64,000 bases of DNA from an uncultured Lachnospiraceae bacterium (GTDB lineage Bacteria; Bacillota; Clostridia; Lachnospirales; Lachnospiraceae). Both the position numbers and the translations under genes were made by a program. Below are positions 34,531 to 42,978 of the stretch, one piece after another. The stretch spans positions 1 through 64,000 of the forward strand of contig CAJTOR010000011.1 of assembly GCA_910577675.1 (NCBI GenBank), given 5' to 3'. Under the pieces are notes generated by a model. It did no database searches. It saw nothing but the letters and a program-made list of their open reading frames with translations, and was not told where the DNA came from. The stretch's first letter is position 1. Every line of letters begins with the position of its first letter.

Positions 34531-35466
34531 ATGATGAAATTCTTTCGCAAATCAAACGGAAAAACAAAAATGACGTTGAGGGGCAAGGAGGCAGTCGCCG
34601 GATTTTGCTTTACCATCCCTTTCCTGGTTGGATTTTTCGGGCTTTTTCTGCCGATGCTTTTTAAGTCAATCTCGTTCAGTCTTAGCAATATGCAGGTGGG
34701 AAGCAGCGGCTATGTCCTGCAAAAAGCGGCGGACGGAGGGTTCGAACACTATAAGCGTGCACTGACGATCGACCCGGATTTCAATTTAAAACTGCTTAAT
34801 GCAGTGAAGGAAATGTGCATCCATGTGCCGCTCATCCTGATTTTCAGTTTCTTTGCTGCAAACCTTTTGAACCAGAAGTTTAGGGGGCGGGGGATTGCGA
34901 GAAGTATTTTCTTCTTCCCGGTTATCCTGACTTCGGGAATAATTTTGGGCATCGAGTCCTCCGACCTTTTACAGTCAACCTTAGGACCGGAGGGAATGCT
35001 CACTTCCGACGAGGCTTCAACGGTATTTAATATTTCGCATTTCCTTATGAATTACACAAGCTTGCCCGCCACGTTTGTAAGTTATTTGTCGGAGGCAGTG
35101 CTTGGGATATATGATATCGTTATAGCTTCGGGCGTGCAGATCCTTGTATTCTTAGCGGGGCTGCAGGGGATTTCGCCGAGTCTTTATGAGGCTTCCAATA
35201 TGGAGGGAGCTACAGGATGGGAGAATTTCTGGAAGATCACCTTCCCGATGATAAGTCCGTTGATCCTCGTAAACTCAGTGTACACGATTATTGACTCCTT
35301 TACGAGTGCGGATAATGAGTTGATGACGCTGATTAAGAACACAATTTTCAGCGAGGTAAAATATGGTTTCGGTTCCGCGATGGCATGGATTTACTTTGTG
35401 CTGATTGCAGTGATTATCGCCGTGGTGGGCGGGCTGATTAGCAGGAAAGTATTCTACACGGATTAA
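34531..35466 (+). CDS. sugar ABC transporter permease, MalF-like (module 2)
   Basis: This 311-residue protein starts at ATG 34531, with GGGGAGGTGAGG overlapping the end of the previous gene. It has six membrane segments and the EAA loop SLYEASNMEGATGWENFWKI (residues about 219-238). It differs from the first MalF-like permease in its longer outer loop (DEASTVFNISHFLMNYTS). With the next gene it forms a second importer in the same locus. Confidence 0.9.
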   Translation: MMKFFRKSNGKTKMTLRGKEAVAGFCFTIPFLVGFFGLFLPMLFKSISFSLSNMQVGSSGYVLQKAADGGFEHYKRALTIDPDFNLKLLNAVKEMCIHVPLILIFSFFAANLLNQKFRGRGIARSIFFFPVILTSGIILGIESSDLLQSTLGPEGMLTSDEASTVFNISHFLMNYTSLPATFVSYLSEAVLGIYDIVIASGVQILVFLAGLQGISPSLYEASNMEGATGWENFWKITFPMISPLILVNSVYTIIDSFTSADNELMTLIKNTIFSEVKYGFGSAMAWIYFVLIAVIIAVVGGLISRKVFYTD

Positions 35467-35571
35467 TACTTAAAACTGCCATGTTAGGCGGGCTGAAGCG
35501 GAACCAAAAAAGTGTATGCCCGGAAGGTACAAAGGGGTGTACCCGGGACTTTGAATGGGAGGTGGTAAAAA

Positions 35572-36609
35572 TTGGAACAAGTGAAGAAATTGGGCAACGG
35601 GACGAAATTTTCTCTCCGGGGGTTGTCCCCGGAAAAGAAAGCGTCGGCAGAAGGAGGGGCACACAAAAAGAAAATCACGCCGGCTAAGGTCGGGCGGTTC
35701 CTGTTTTCCATTGTGCGTGGCGTGATAGTGTTCGGAATCTGCTATGTGATCCTCTACCCGATCTTTGTGAAATTAACTATTTCATTTATGGATGAGAAGG
35801 ATCTTTATGATGCGACAGTAAAGTATGTACCAAAGACATTTACCCTTGAGAATTACCGCAGGGTTATCGAGGGTCTGGAATACGGGAAGAGTTTCCTGAT
35901 TACCGCGTTAATGTCGGGGGGTGTCGCCCTGTTACAGCTGCTTATGTGTATGCTGACCGCTTACGGTTTTGCAAGATTCCGTTTCCCGGGCAAGGGGATT
36001 CTGTTTGGCTGTGTGATTTTTACGCTGATTGTGCCGCCGCAGATCCTGATGCTGCCGATGTATATGAATTTCCGCTTTTTTGATATCGCGGGGATTGTCG
36101 AGGCGGTAAGGGGGCAGAGTATCAATCTGTTAAACAGCGGTGCACCGGTTATTATCCAGGCTTTAACCTGTACAGGGTTTAAGAACGGGCTTTATATTTA
36201 CATGCTGCGCCAGTTTTTTAAAGGGATTCCCAAGGAACTTGAGGAGGCGGCATTTGTGGACGGCTGCGGGAAACTCAGGACATTTGTGCAGATTATGATG
36301 CCGGTTGCCGTGCCGATGATGGTTACAGTATTCCTCTTCGGTTTCGTATGGCAGTGGACGGACTCATTCTACACGGGGCTTTATATGCCGAAGATGGCAC
36401 TTTTGTCCAATAAATTAAGTGCACTTGCTGCCACGCTAAGCGCAAAGTACCAGGATATGGGCGGCTCGATGAATTTTGTAACGCCGGGTTTTGCTTCGCT
36501 TATGAACAATACGGGCGTGCTGCTTGTAATTCTGCCGCTTGTTGTCCTGTATCTGGCATGCCAGAAGCATTTTGTGGAGGGAATCGCGCGTTCCGGTATT
36601 GTAGGATAG
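35572..36609 (+). CDS. sugar ABC transporter permease, MalG-like (module 2)
   Basis: This 345-residue protein is read from TTG 35572, preceded by GGGAGGTGG at 35557-35565. The first 45 residues are charged and cytoplasmic, which is longer than usual for the family. Six membrane segments follow, with the EAA loop ELEEAAFVDGCGKLRTFVQI (residues about 222-241). It is followed by its likely solute-binding lipoprotein. Confidence 0.9.
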   Translation: MEQVKKLGNGTKFSLRGLSPEKKASAEGGAHKKKITPAKVGRFLFSIVRGVIVFGICYVILYPIFVKLTISFMDEKDLYDATVKYVPKTFTLENYRRVIEGLEYGKSFLITALMSGGVALLQLLMCMLTAYGFARFRFPGKGILFGCVIFTLIVPPQILMLPMYMNFRFFDIAGIVEAVRGQSINLLNSGAPVIIQALTCTGFKNGLYIYMLRQFFKGIPKELEEAAFVDGCGKLRTFVQIMMPVAVPMMVTVFLFGFVWQWTDSFYTGLYMPKMALLSNKLSALAATLSAKYQDMGGSMNFVTPGFASLMNNTGVLLVILPLVVLYLACQKHFVEGIARSGIVG

Positions 36610-36653
36610 TAAGGCATCATGCTTTATTATAAAATATAAAAGGAGGATTTATT

Positions 36654-38171
36654 ATGAAAAAGAAGTTTCTTGCACTGACACTGTCAGCGAGCATGCTGAT
36701 GTCGATGGCGGCGTGTGGCGGGGAGGCACCGGATCAGAACCAGGACACACCAACCCCTGTTCCAACCACTTCCGGTTCTGAAACAACACCTGAGCCAACC
36801 AAAGCGGAAGAAGGGGATACTACTCCGACAGAGGAAGCACCAACCCCGACGGAGGAGCCTAAGCTTGATTTTGGCGGCAGGACTGTCCGTATCGGCAGTT
36901 ACTACGACATGACACCGGATCCGAGTAAGGATACATTTTCAAAAGCGTTTTCTGACCGGATCAAGTTTGTGGAGGATAATTACAACTGCAAAATTGAGTT
37001 TATCAATGTCGGCGACTACATGAGTTCGTATGTAACTTCCGTGCTTGCGGGTGATCCTTCCTGCGACATGGGCTATATGCTGACATACAAGATGCTCCCA
37101 GCGTTGATCGAGGGTGGTATCCTGTACCCGATCAGTGACCTGAATGTAGTGGATTTTGATCAGCCTTGGTACTTAAAGTCCTCGACGGAAGCTTCGACCT
37201 ACAAGGGCAAGGTATATGGTATGGGCATGGTCAATGCCGATGTCCAGTATGGTATTTTCTGGAACAAGACGCTCTTTAAGCAGTACAATCTGCCGGATCT
37301 GTATGAACTTTATGAGAATGGCGAGTGGACTTGGGAGAAGTTTAAGGAAATCGCGATTGCCGGCAATGTGGATGTGGACGGCGACGGCGAGTATGATATC
37401 CACGGCTTTAACCAGAGGGAGAACTTAATCTGGAGCTTTATGTCCTCGAATGGCGCGGATGCGGTAAAGAAGACGGACACGGGCGTGGAACTTGCACTTT
37501 CAAGCAAGGAGGCGCAGGAAGCACTTGAGGCTTATGCAGATTTTATGCAGAATGTTCCTCACTTAAAGGGCTGGCTTGGTGACTGGCAGAGCCAGATCTG
37601 GTCGTTCCGCGATGGGCAGTCCATGATGTGCTATGAGGCATGGTGGATTTCCTATGGCTACTTAAATCCGGATGAGAACGGTGAGGGCGGTATGCAGGGC
37701 GAGTGGGGCTTTGTGCCGTTCCCTAAGGGACCTTCCGCGACAGGATATGCATCCTACGGCAAGGAGGCTTCGCCTTGGGTAATGTTAAACGGTATCGATA
37801 AGCCGGAGGAAGTTGCAACAATCGTAGATCAGATTTTCCGTATCTTTGGCGATGATGAGGAAGCTTATACGGACGCGGTTGAGGCGAAGTTTGAGTCCGA
37901 GGCAAAGGACGGGACGGCAGTTGAAATCTGTCTTGAGCTGATGCCTACGGTAAAGATCAGCCCGTTAATGGGTTTCACCTCGCTGAACACTCTTTTGAAC
38001 AGTGAGGTATTCAGCTCGATCGAGAAGGGGGAGAACACCCCGCAGTCGGCACTTGAGGCATATCAGTCGGCACTCGACGCAATGATGGCGGATATTCAGA
38101 ACCATGACTACAACCAGGATCTGTTAGATACATATGTAAATCCTCCGGAAGAAGAGGAAACAGCGGAATAA
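36654..38171 (+). CDS. solute-binding lipoprotein (module 2)
   Basis: This 505-residue protein starts at ATG 36654 with AAAAGGAGG. A lipoprotein signal ends at SMAACGG (Cys near residue 22), followed by a Thr/Pro/Glu-rich spacer to about residue 70. The mature part is an ABC family 1 solute-binding protein (FGGRTVRIGSYYD, AGDPSCDMGYMLTYK, YGIFWNKTLFKQYNLP, YENGEWTWEKFKEIA, then DVDGDGEYDIHGF, a possible Ca-binding loop). It should deliver sugar to the second permease pair. It is the last gene of the operon and is followed by a strong terminator. Confidence 0.9.
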   Translation: MKKKFLALTLSASMLMSMAACGGEAPDQNQDTPTPVPTTSGSETTPEPTKAEEGDTTPTEEAPTPTEEPKLDFGGRTVRIGSYYDMTPDPSKDTFSKAFSDRIKFVEDNYNCKIEFINVGDYMSSYVTSVLAGDPSCDMGYMLTYKMLPALIEGGILYPISDLNVVDFDQPWYLKSSTEASTYKGKVYGMGMVNADVQYGIFWNKTLFKQYNLPDLYELYENGEWTWEKFKEIAIAGNVDVDGDGEYDIHGFNQRENLIWSFMSSNGADAVKKTDTGVELALSSKEAQEALEAYADFMQNVPHLKGWLGDWQSQIWSFRDGQSMMCYEAWWISYGYLNPDENGEGGMQGEWGFVPFPKGPSATGYASYGKEASPWVMLNGIDKPEEVATIVDQIFRIFGDDEEAYTDAVEAKFESEAKDGTAVEICLELMPTVKISPLMGFTSLNTLLNSEVFSSIEKGENTPQSALEAYQSALDAMMADIQNHDYNQDLLDTYVNPPEEEETAE

Positions 38172-38211
38172 ACATTACAAAGGAAGGGTTTTTTGGGGAA
38201 TCAGATAGGGA

Positions 38212-38254
38212 AACAAAAGCAAGGGGTAAGTAATTTGCCCCTTGCTTTTTGTTT
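38212..38254 (+). terminator. terminator of the carbohydrate operon
   Basis: AACAAAAGCAAGGGG (38212-38226) pairs with CCCCTTGC and TTTTTGTT (38238-38253). Its A-rich and T-rich flanks make it possibly bidirectional. Confidence 0.9.
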
Positions 38255-38396
38255 GAGGATGGGATATATTGATATCGTATAAACATAAAACCAATGTAGC
38301 TTAAAAATGCTTCCCGAGGTTTTGGGGCTGTCTTTTATGCGGTAGAGGATGTTAAAATTGGCTTTATGAGTTTTTGTTATAAGGATATGGAAAATA

Positions 38397-39425
38397 ATGG
38401 AAGAAAAAAGAATTACGATCTACGATATTGCTGCGGAAGTGGGGGTTTCCGCATCCCTTGTGTCGAGGGTGGTTTCAGGGAAAGGTTCGGTTTCGGACAA
38501 GACAAGGAAGAAAATACAGGATGTCATTGACAAGTACGATTTCCGCCCGAACGCGATGGCGCGCGGTCTGCAAAAAAGCCGCACGCGGATGATAGGTTTT
38601 ATGATCCCGCATATTGGGAATGAATATTTTTCCAATGTGTATTATGAATTTGAAAAACATGCGTCGGAAAATGGGTTTATGACGATTTTATATAACGGGA
38701 AAAATGACCAAGATACGGAGCAGAAAATCCTAAAGGTTTTTGATGAAATGCGGGTGGAGGCAGCGGTAATCATGGGCGGGAATGCCGATGCCGTTGCAAT
38801 AAACGAGGAATATGCGGGCGCTGTAAGCAGCCTGAACCGCCAGGTGCCCTGCATTATATGCAGCGAGCAGGCGGAGAAATTCGGGTGCACGGGGGTGCAT
38901 ATCGACACGGAAAAGAAAGCGCGGCTGGTTGCGGAGCACTTATATAAGAAGGGATACCGCACGGCGGGGATTTTGGGAGGTGCGGCAAGCGGAAACTGGT
39001 GCCGATATCCTACAACAAGAATGTACGAAGAGTTCCAGCGCTATGCAAGGGAATACGGCATCGAGGTGCGGCAGGAATGGATCCATGGGGTTTCCTATGA
39101 TGAGTGGGACGGGGAGGAAGCGATGAAAAAACTTCTTGAGAACAGGGAACTTCCCCGTGCTGTCTGCTGTATCAATGACCATGTGGCATGCGGGGCGATG
39201 TTGGCGGCGCAGGATGCGGGGCTTAGCATCCCGCGGGATATCGCGGTGGTTGGCAGCGATAATGTGCGGATTGCAAGGATGACGCGCCCAAGCCTTACTA
39301 CGGTTGCCGTCGATTTTGAACAGATGGGAAAGCTGATTTTTGACAGGATTATGGAGAAAGGGAACAAAAATAAACCCCGCCTGTATCTTATTGACCCGGT
39401 GTTGATTGAGCGTGACAGCACATAA
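38397..39425 (+). CDS. LacI-family transcriptional regulator
   Basis: This 342-residue protein starts at ATG 38397. The N-terminal helix-turn-helix and hinge are clear: ITIYDIAAEVGVSASLVSRV, followed by SDKTRKKIQDVIDKYDFRPN and the hinge AMARGLQKSRT. A periplasmic-binding-like effector domain follows (MIGFMIPHIGNEYFS, VAVVGSDN-like IAVVGSDNVRIA, and RPSLTTVAVDFEQMG). It would sense a sugar and repress the neighbouring carbohydrate locus. A palindrome overlapping the -35 box at 22749-22762 is a candidate operator. It lies just after the operon terminator and in the same direction; its own promoter was not identified. Confidence 0.93.
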   Translation: MEEKRITIYDIAAEVGVSASLVSRVVSGKGSVSDKTRKKIQDVIDKYDFRPNAMARGLQKSRTRMIGFMIPHIGNEYFSNVYYEFEKHASENGFMTILYNGKNDQDTEQKILKVFDEMRVEAAVIMGGNADAVAINEEYAGAVSSLNRQVPCIICSEQAEKFGCTGVHIDTEKKARLVAEHLYKKGYRTAGILGGAASGNWCRYPTTRMYEEFQRYAREYGIEVRQEWIHGVSYDEWDGEEAMKKLLENRELPRAVCCINDHVACGAMLAAQDAGLSIPRDIAVVGSDNVRIARMTRPSLTTVAVDFEQMGKLIFDRIMEKGNKNKPRLYLIDPVLIERDST

Positions 39426-39512
39426 TTAGGATATTGGGAATTCTTTGCCGTATTTTAATGGGCGTGGAAACATATATGGAAAAATGGGTTTTACCCGGGA
39501 CGGAGTAATGAT

Positions 39513-40400
39513 ATGTGGATTGCGGATGACTGGAAAGATTATGAGGTACTTGACACTTCGGATGGCGAGAAGCTCGAGCGATGGGGAGATTATATTCTCG
39601 TGCGCCCCGACCCGCAGGTAATCTGGAAAACGGGCAGGGAGCATAAGGGCTGGGCAAAGCCGAACGCTCATTACCACCGCAGCAGCAAGGGCGGCGGTGA
39701 GTGGGAATTTTTTGACCTGCCGCAGCAGTGGCAGATTTCATACCGGGGGCTGAGATTTAATTTGCAGCCGTTTTCATTTAAACATACGGGTCTTTTCCCG
39801 GAGCAGGCGGTAAACTGGGACTGGTTTTCTGCGCTGATAAAAGAGGAGGTTGTACGGCGGGCAGGAGGGGATTGTGTAAAGGTTCTAAACCTCTTTGCCT
39901 ACACGGGGGGGGCAACGGTTGCCGCGGCGGCAGCGGGGGCGGCGGTAACCCATGTGGATGCCTCAAAGGGCATGGTTTCCTGGGCGAAGGAAAATGCCGC
40001 AGCCTCCGGGCTTAAAGATGCACCCATCCGCTATATTGTGGATGACTGCCAGAAATTTGTGGAGAGGGAGATACGCAGGGGGAACCGCTATGATGCGGTG
40101 ATTATGGATCCGCCGTCCTACGGCAGGGGACCTAAGGGGGAAATCTGGAAGATCGAGGAGAATATCCACTCCTTTGTAAAGCTCTGTGTGGGCGTTCTAA
40201 GTGATTCTCCGCTGTTTTTCCTGATTAATTCGTACACGACGGGATTGCAGCCCGCGGTGTTACGTTATCTTCTGGGGCTTGAGATGGGCAGGTTTTTGGG
40301 AAAGGTATCCGCGGAGGAGATCGGCCTTACAGTGAGTGGCAACGGGCTTGTGCTGCCGTGCGGCGCTTCCGGCAGGTGGGAATGTAAAAGATTGGATTAA
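39513..40400 (+). CDS. class I SAM-dependent methyltransferase, RlmI-like
   Basis: This 295-residue protein starts at ATG 39513. It has VLNLFAYTGGATVAAAAAGA (SAM-binding motif I, near residue 123), THVDASKGMVSWAKENA (motif II) and the catalytic MDPPSYGRGPKGE (motif IV, D-P-P-S/A-F/Y). The pattern, including FKHTGLFPEQAVNWDW, matches the catalytic half of RlmI/RlmK-type 23S rRNA methyltransferases. The N-terminal PUA domain of RlmI is absent, and about 80 residues of unrelated beta-rich sequence precede the catalytic part. The target base is not predictable. Confidence 0.82.
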   Translation: MWIADDWKDYEVLDTSDGEKLERWGDYILVRPDPQVIWKTGREHKGWAKPNAHYHRSSKGGGEWEFFDLPQQWQISYRGLRFNLQPFSFKHTGLFPEQAVNWDWFSALIKEEVVRRAGGDCVKVLNLFAYTGGATVAAAAAGAAVTHVDASKGMVSWAKENAAASGLKDAPIRYIVDDCQKFVEREIRRGNRYDAVIMDPPSYGRGPKGEIWKIEENIHSFVKLCVGVLSDSPLFFLINSYTTGLQPAVLRYLLGLEMGRFLGKVSAEEIGLTVSGNGLVLPCGASGRWECKRLD

Positions 40401-40408
40401 GATAAGAG

Positions 40409-40455
40409 TGCGGGCATGGATTTGTGCGTTTTGCATAAAAAAACGCCCGCATTTT
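40409..40455 (+). terminator. hairpin after the methyltransferase
   Basis: TGCGGGC (40409-40415) pairs with GCCCGCA (40445-40451), followed by TTTT. The loop is long (29 bases). A likely terminator separating the methyltransferase from the ribosomal operon. Confidence 0.65.
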
Positions 40456-40500
40456 CGTGAAATTTTGTTTGGCATATCTGGGAAAAATTTGAGAAAATAC

Positions 40501-40529
40501 TTGCAATCCCAGAGTTTCTCGGGTATAAT
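40501..40529 (+). promoter_or_regulatory. main promoter of the S10-spc-alpha operon
   Basis: TTGCAA (40501-40506), 17-base spacer, TATAAT (40524-40529). The match is nearly perfect, as expected for a ribosomal protein operon. Confidence 0.93.
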
Positions 40530-40536
40530 AATGGTC

Positions 40537-40809
40537 GTTGTGACGTTGATAGCGTAGAAGCGTGAGGTTGCTGCCCGCTTTGAGGGTAGGTTTTCCGTGG
40601 AGCGAATGTCAAGTTATGAAAACTGGCGACAAGTCACTGTACAGATAAATATTTCTGCGCCCGGTTTTTTCGGGGCGGGGGAACCGTGTCAATTCGGCTT
40701 TTCGGGATGGGCTTGAATTTACATCTCGACATTTACGAAACACACGGGTGAGTGTACAGTCACCGCTTGTCGTACTGCAATTAAGTGCGAAAAGGAGGCG
40801 ACTTTTTTT
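40537..40809 (+). promoter_or_regulatory. structured leader of the S10 operon
   Basis: The leader is about 270 bases long. CGACAAG (40627-40633) pairs with CTTGTCG (40766-40772), and CTGTACA (40637-40643) pairs with TGTACAG (40753-40759), separated by a small internal loop. They enclose about 110 bases with GC-rich hairpins. The right side ends just before AAAGGAGG of rpsJ. The position fits autogenous control by a ribosomal protein (L4 in gamma-proteobacteria), but the structure was not matched to a known family. Confidence 0.65.
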
Positions 40810-41127
40810 ATGGCAAGTCAAGTTATGAGAATTACGCTGAAGGCATACGATCATCAGCTGATCGATTCATCCGCTGCAAAGATTATCGAAACTGTAAAGA
40901 AAACCGGGACGAAGGTGAGCGGACCGGTGCCGTTACCGACAAAGAAGGAAGTTATCACGATTCTCCGTGCGGTACACAAATACAAAGATTCGAGAGAACA
41001 GTTCGAGCAGAGGACACACAAGAGGCTGATCGATATCATTGCCCCGACGCAGAAGACCGTTGACGTGCTGTACCGGCTTGAAATGCCAGCCGGCGTGTAC
41101 ATCGATATTAAGATGAAAACGAAGTAA
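40810..41127 (+). CDS. rpsJ: 30S ribosomal protein S10
   Basis: This 105-residue protein starts at ATG 40810 with AAAGGAGG. MRITLKAYDHQLIDSSAAKI, PLPTKKE and RTHKRLIDIIAPTQKTVD are canonical S10; the length is normal. It is a component of the 30S head and also acts with NusB in antitermination. First gene of the superoperon. The 170-base gap to rplC is longer than usual and holds a TTTCGT/ACGAAA hairpin (41128-41142) and GATCGG/CCGATC. Confidence 0.98.
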   Translation: MASQVMRITLKAYDHQLIDSSAAKIIETVKKTGTKVSGPVPLPTKKEVITILRAVHKYKDSREQFEQRTHKRLIDIIAPTQKTVDVLYRLEMPAGVYIDIKMKTK

Positions 41128-41297
41128 TTTCGTCAGACGAAAAAGCTTTCATTTTATCTTAAAAAAGCTGATGGGTAAGTGATCCTTAGGGTTTTTATAT
41201 GGAGGAGTCCGGTTTTAGGATTCCGGTATGGAACCGTCTAGGATGATCGGGGAGGAAACGAACCGATCCGCTGTAGATTTAACAGGAGGTGCAAAAA

Positions 41298-41933
41298 ATG
41301 AAGAAGGCTATTTTAGCTACGAAGATCGGTATGACGCAGATTTTCGGCGAAAACGGGGTTTTTATTCCGGTCACTGTGCTGCAGGCAGGTCCTTGTGCGG
41401 TAACGCAGGTTAAGACTGCGGAGACCGACGGCTACAATGCGGTTCAGGTTGGTTTTGGCGAGATCAGGGATGTTCTTGTAAACAAGCCGAGGAAGGGACA
41501 CTTCGCGAAGGCGGGTGTTGCGAACAGGAGGTTTCTTAAAGAATTCAGGTTTGATAATGCAGCCGACTACAAGGTAGGCCAGGAGATCAAAGTGGATATC
41601 TTTGCTGAGGGCGACCGCGTTGATGCGACCGGGACGACCAAAGGTAAGGGTTTCCAGGGTGCAATCAAGCGCCACGGGCTTTCAAGAGGACCGATGGGAC
41701 ATGGTTCCAAGTACCACAGGCACGCAGGTTCGAACGGACCGGCCACCACACCGGGACGCGTGTTCAAGGGCAAGCATATGCCGGGTCAGATGGGTCATGT
41801 AAGGGCTACCGTACAGAACCTTGAGGTTGTAAAGGTGGACGTGGAAAAGAACCTGCTCCTTATAAAGGGCGCGGTACCTGGACCGAAGAAAGCGCTTGTA
41901 ATGATTAAAGAAACGGTCAAGAGTGCAAACTGA
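41298..41933 (+). CDS. rplC: 50S ribosomal protein L3
   Basis: The 211-residue protein is read from ATG 41298; AGGAGGT (41284-41290) is its binding site, and an in-frame GTG within that site was rejected. MKKAILATKIGMTQIF, KGKGFQGAIKRHG and the Gln-bearing PGRVFKGKHMPGQMG loop near the peptidyl-transferase centre are present. Standard length. Confidence 0.98.
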   Translation: MKKAILATKIGMTQIFGENGVFIPVTVLQAGPCAVTQVKTAETDGYNAVQVGFGEIRDVLVNKPRKGHFAKAGVANRRFLKEFRFDNAADYKVGQEIKVDIFAEGDRVDATGTTKGKGFQGAIKRHGLSRGPMGHGSKYHRHAGSNGPATTPGRVFKGKHMPGQMGHVRATVQNLEVVKVDVEKNLLLIKGAVPGPKKALVMIKETVKSAN

Positions 41934-41962
41934 GAATTCTTTAGGAAAGGAGGAACACTAGA

Positions 41963-42583
41963 ATGGCTAACGTAAAGGTTTATAATATGGAAGGCAGTGA
42001 AGTTGGCTCCATCGAGCTCAATGATGCTGTTTTCGGCGTAAAAGTAAATGAGCATTTGATGCATATGGCGGTAGTGAGCCAGCTTGCGAACAAGCGTCAG
42101 GGCACGCAGAGCGCAAAGACCCGCGCCGAGGTGCGCGGCGGCGGCAGGAAACCGTGGAAGCAGAAGGGAACCGGTCATGCAAGGCAGGGTTCGACAAGAT
42201 CCCCGCAGTGGAAGGGCGGCGGCGTTGTATTTGCACCGAAGCCAAGGGATTATTCCTTCAAGATGAACAAGAAGGAAAAGACATTCGCAGTAAAGTCAGC
42301 CCTCACATCCAGGGTTGCGGACAGCAAGATTTTTGTACTTGATTCCCTTACACTTGACGAGATCAAGACAAAGAAAATGGCGGGCGTGTTAAACAACCTT
42401 AAAGTGAATAAGGCGCTTATCGTTATTTCTGAGAAGGATGAGAAGGTAATCCTTTCCGCAAGGAATATCCCGCAGGTAAAAGCTTCGCTTTTCAATGCGA
42501 TCAATGTATATGATATCTTAAAGTATGACAGCCTGGTGATCACGAAGGATGCTGTTGCGAAGATTGAGGAGGTGTACGCATAA
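41963..42583 (+). CDS. rplD: 50S ribosomal protein L4
   Basis: This 206-residue protein starts at ATG 41963 after AAAGGAGG. The extended basic loop with RGGGRKPWKQKGTGHARQG, which lines the exit tunnel, is intact. The stop overlaps the rplW start as TAATG. L4 is the classic autoregulator of the S10 operon in enterics; whether it does so here is unknown. Confidence 0.98.
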   Translation: MANVKVYNMEGSEVGSIELNDAVFGVKVNEHLMHMAVVSQLANKRQGTQSAKTRAEVRGGGRKPWKQKGTGHARQGSTRSPQWKGGGVVFAPKPRDYSFKMNKKEKTFAVKSALTSRVADSKIFVLDSLTLDEIKTKKMAGVLNNLKVNKALIVISEKDEKVILSARNIPQVKASLFNAINVYDILKYDSLVITKDAVAKIEEVYA

Positions 42584-42882
42584 TGGCAGATTTAAAGTAT
42601 TATGATGTGATTCTCGCGCCGGTTGTAACCGAGAAGACAATGAATACCATGAGCGAGAAGAAGTACACGTTTTCGGTTCATCCGGATGCAACAAAGACCC
42701 AGGTAAAAGAGGCAGTTGAGAAAATGTTTGCCGGCACGAAGGTGGCAAGCGTGAACACCATGAACCTCGAGGGCAAGACCCGCAGGCGCGGCGCTACAAG
42801 CGGCAAGACGGCAAAGAAGAAAAAGGCAATTGTGCAGCTTACCGCCGACAGTGCAGAGATCGAGATTTTCTCTGGCCTGTAA
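42583..42882 (+). CDS. rplW: 50S ribosomal protein L23
   Basis: This 99-residue protein starts at ATG 42583, sharing one base with the rplD stop. YDVILAPVVTEKTM and KVASVNTMNLEGKTRRRG are canonical. It forms the tunnel-exit docking site for trigger factor and SRP. Confidence 0.98.
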   Translation: MADLKYYDVILAPVVTEKTMNTMSEKKYTFSVHPDATKTQVKEAVEKMFAGTKVASVNTMNLEGKTRRRGATSGKTAKKKKAIVQLTADSAEIEIFSGL

Positions 42883-42897
42883 GATTCCGCAGAAAAG

Positions 42898-42937
42898 AGC
42901 ATGGCTGTTTTAGAAAACCACTCCATAAAGCCGTGCT
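42898..42937 (+). promoter_or_regulatory. hairpin in the rplW-rplB spacer
   Basis: AGCATGGCT (42898-42906) pairs with AGCCGTGCT (42929-42937) with one G.T pair, and encloses a second stem GTTTT/AAAAC (42907-42918). No T tract follows, so it is not a terminator. A candidate cis-acting RNA before L2. Confidence 0.5.
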
Positions 42938-42978
42938 TGCCTATTGCGTGACAAGTAACCATTGAAAGGAGTAAAATC

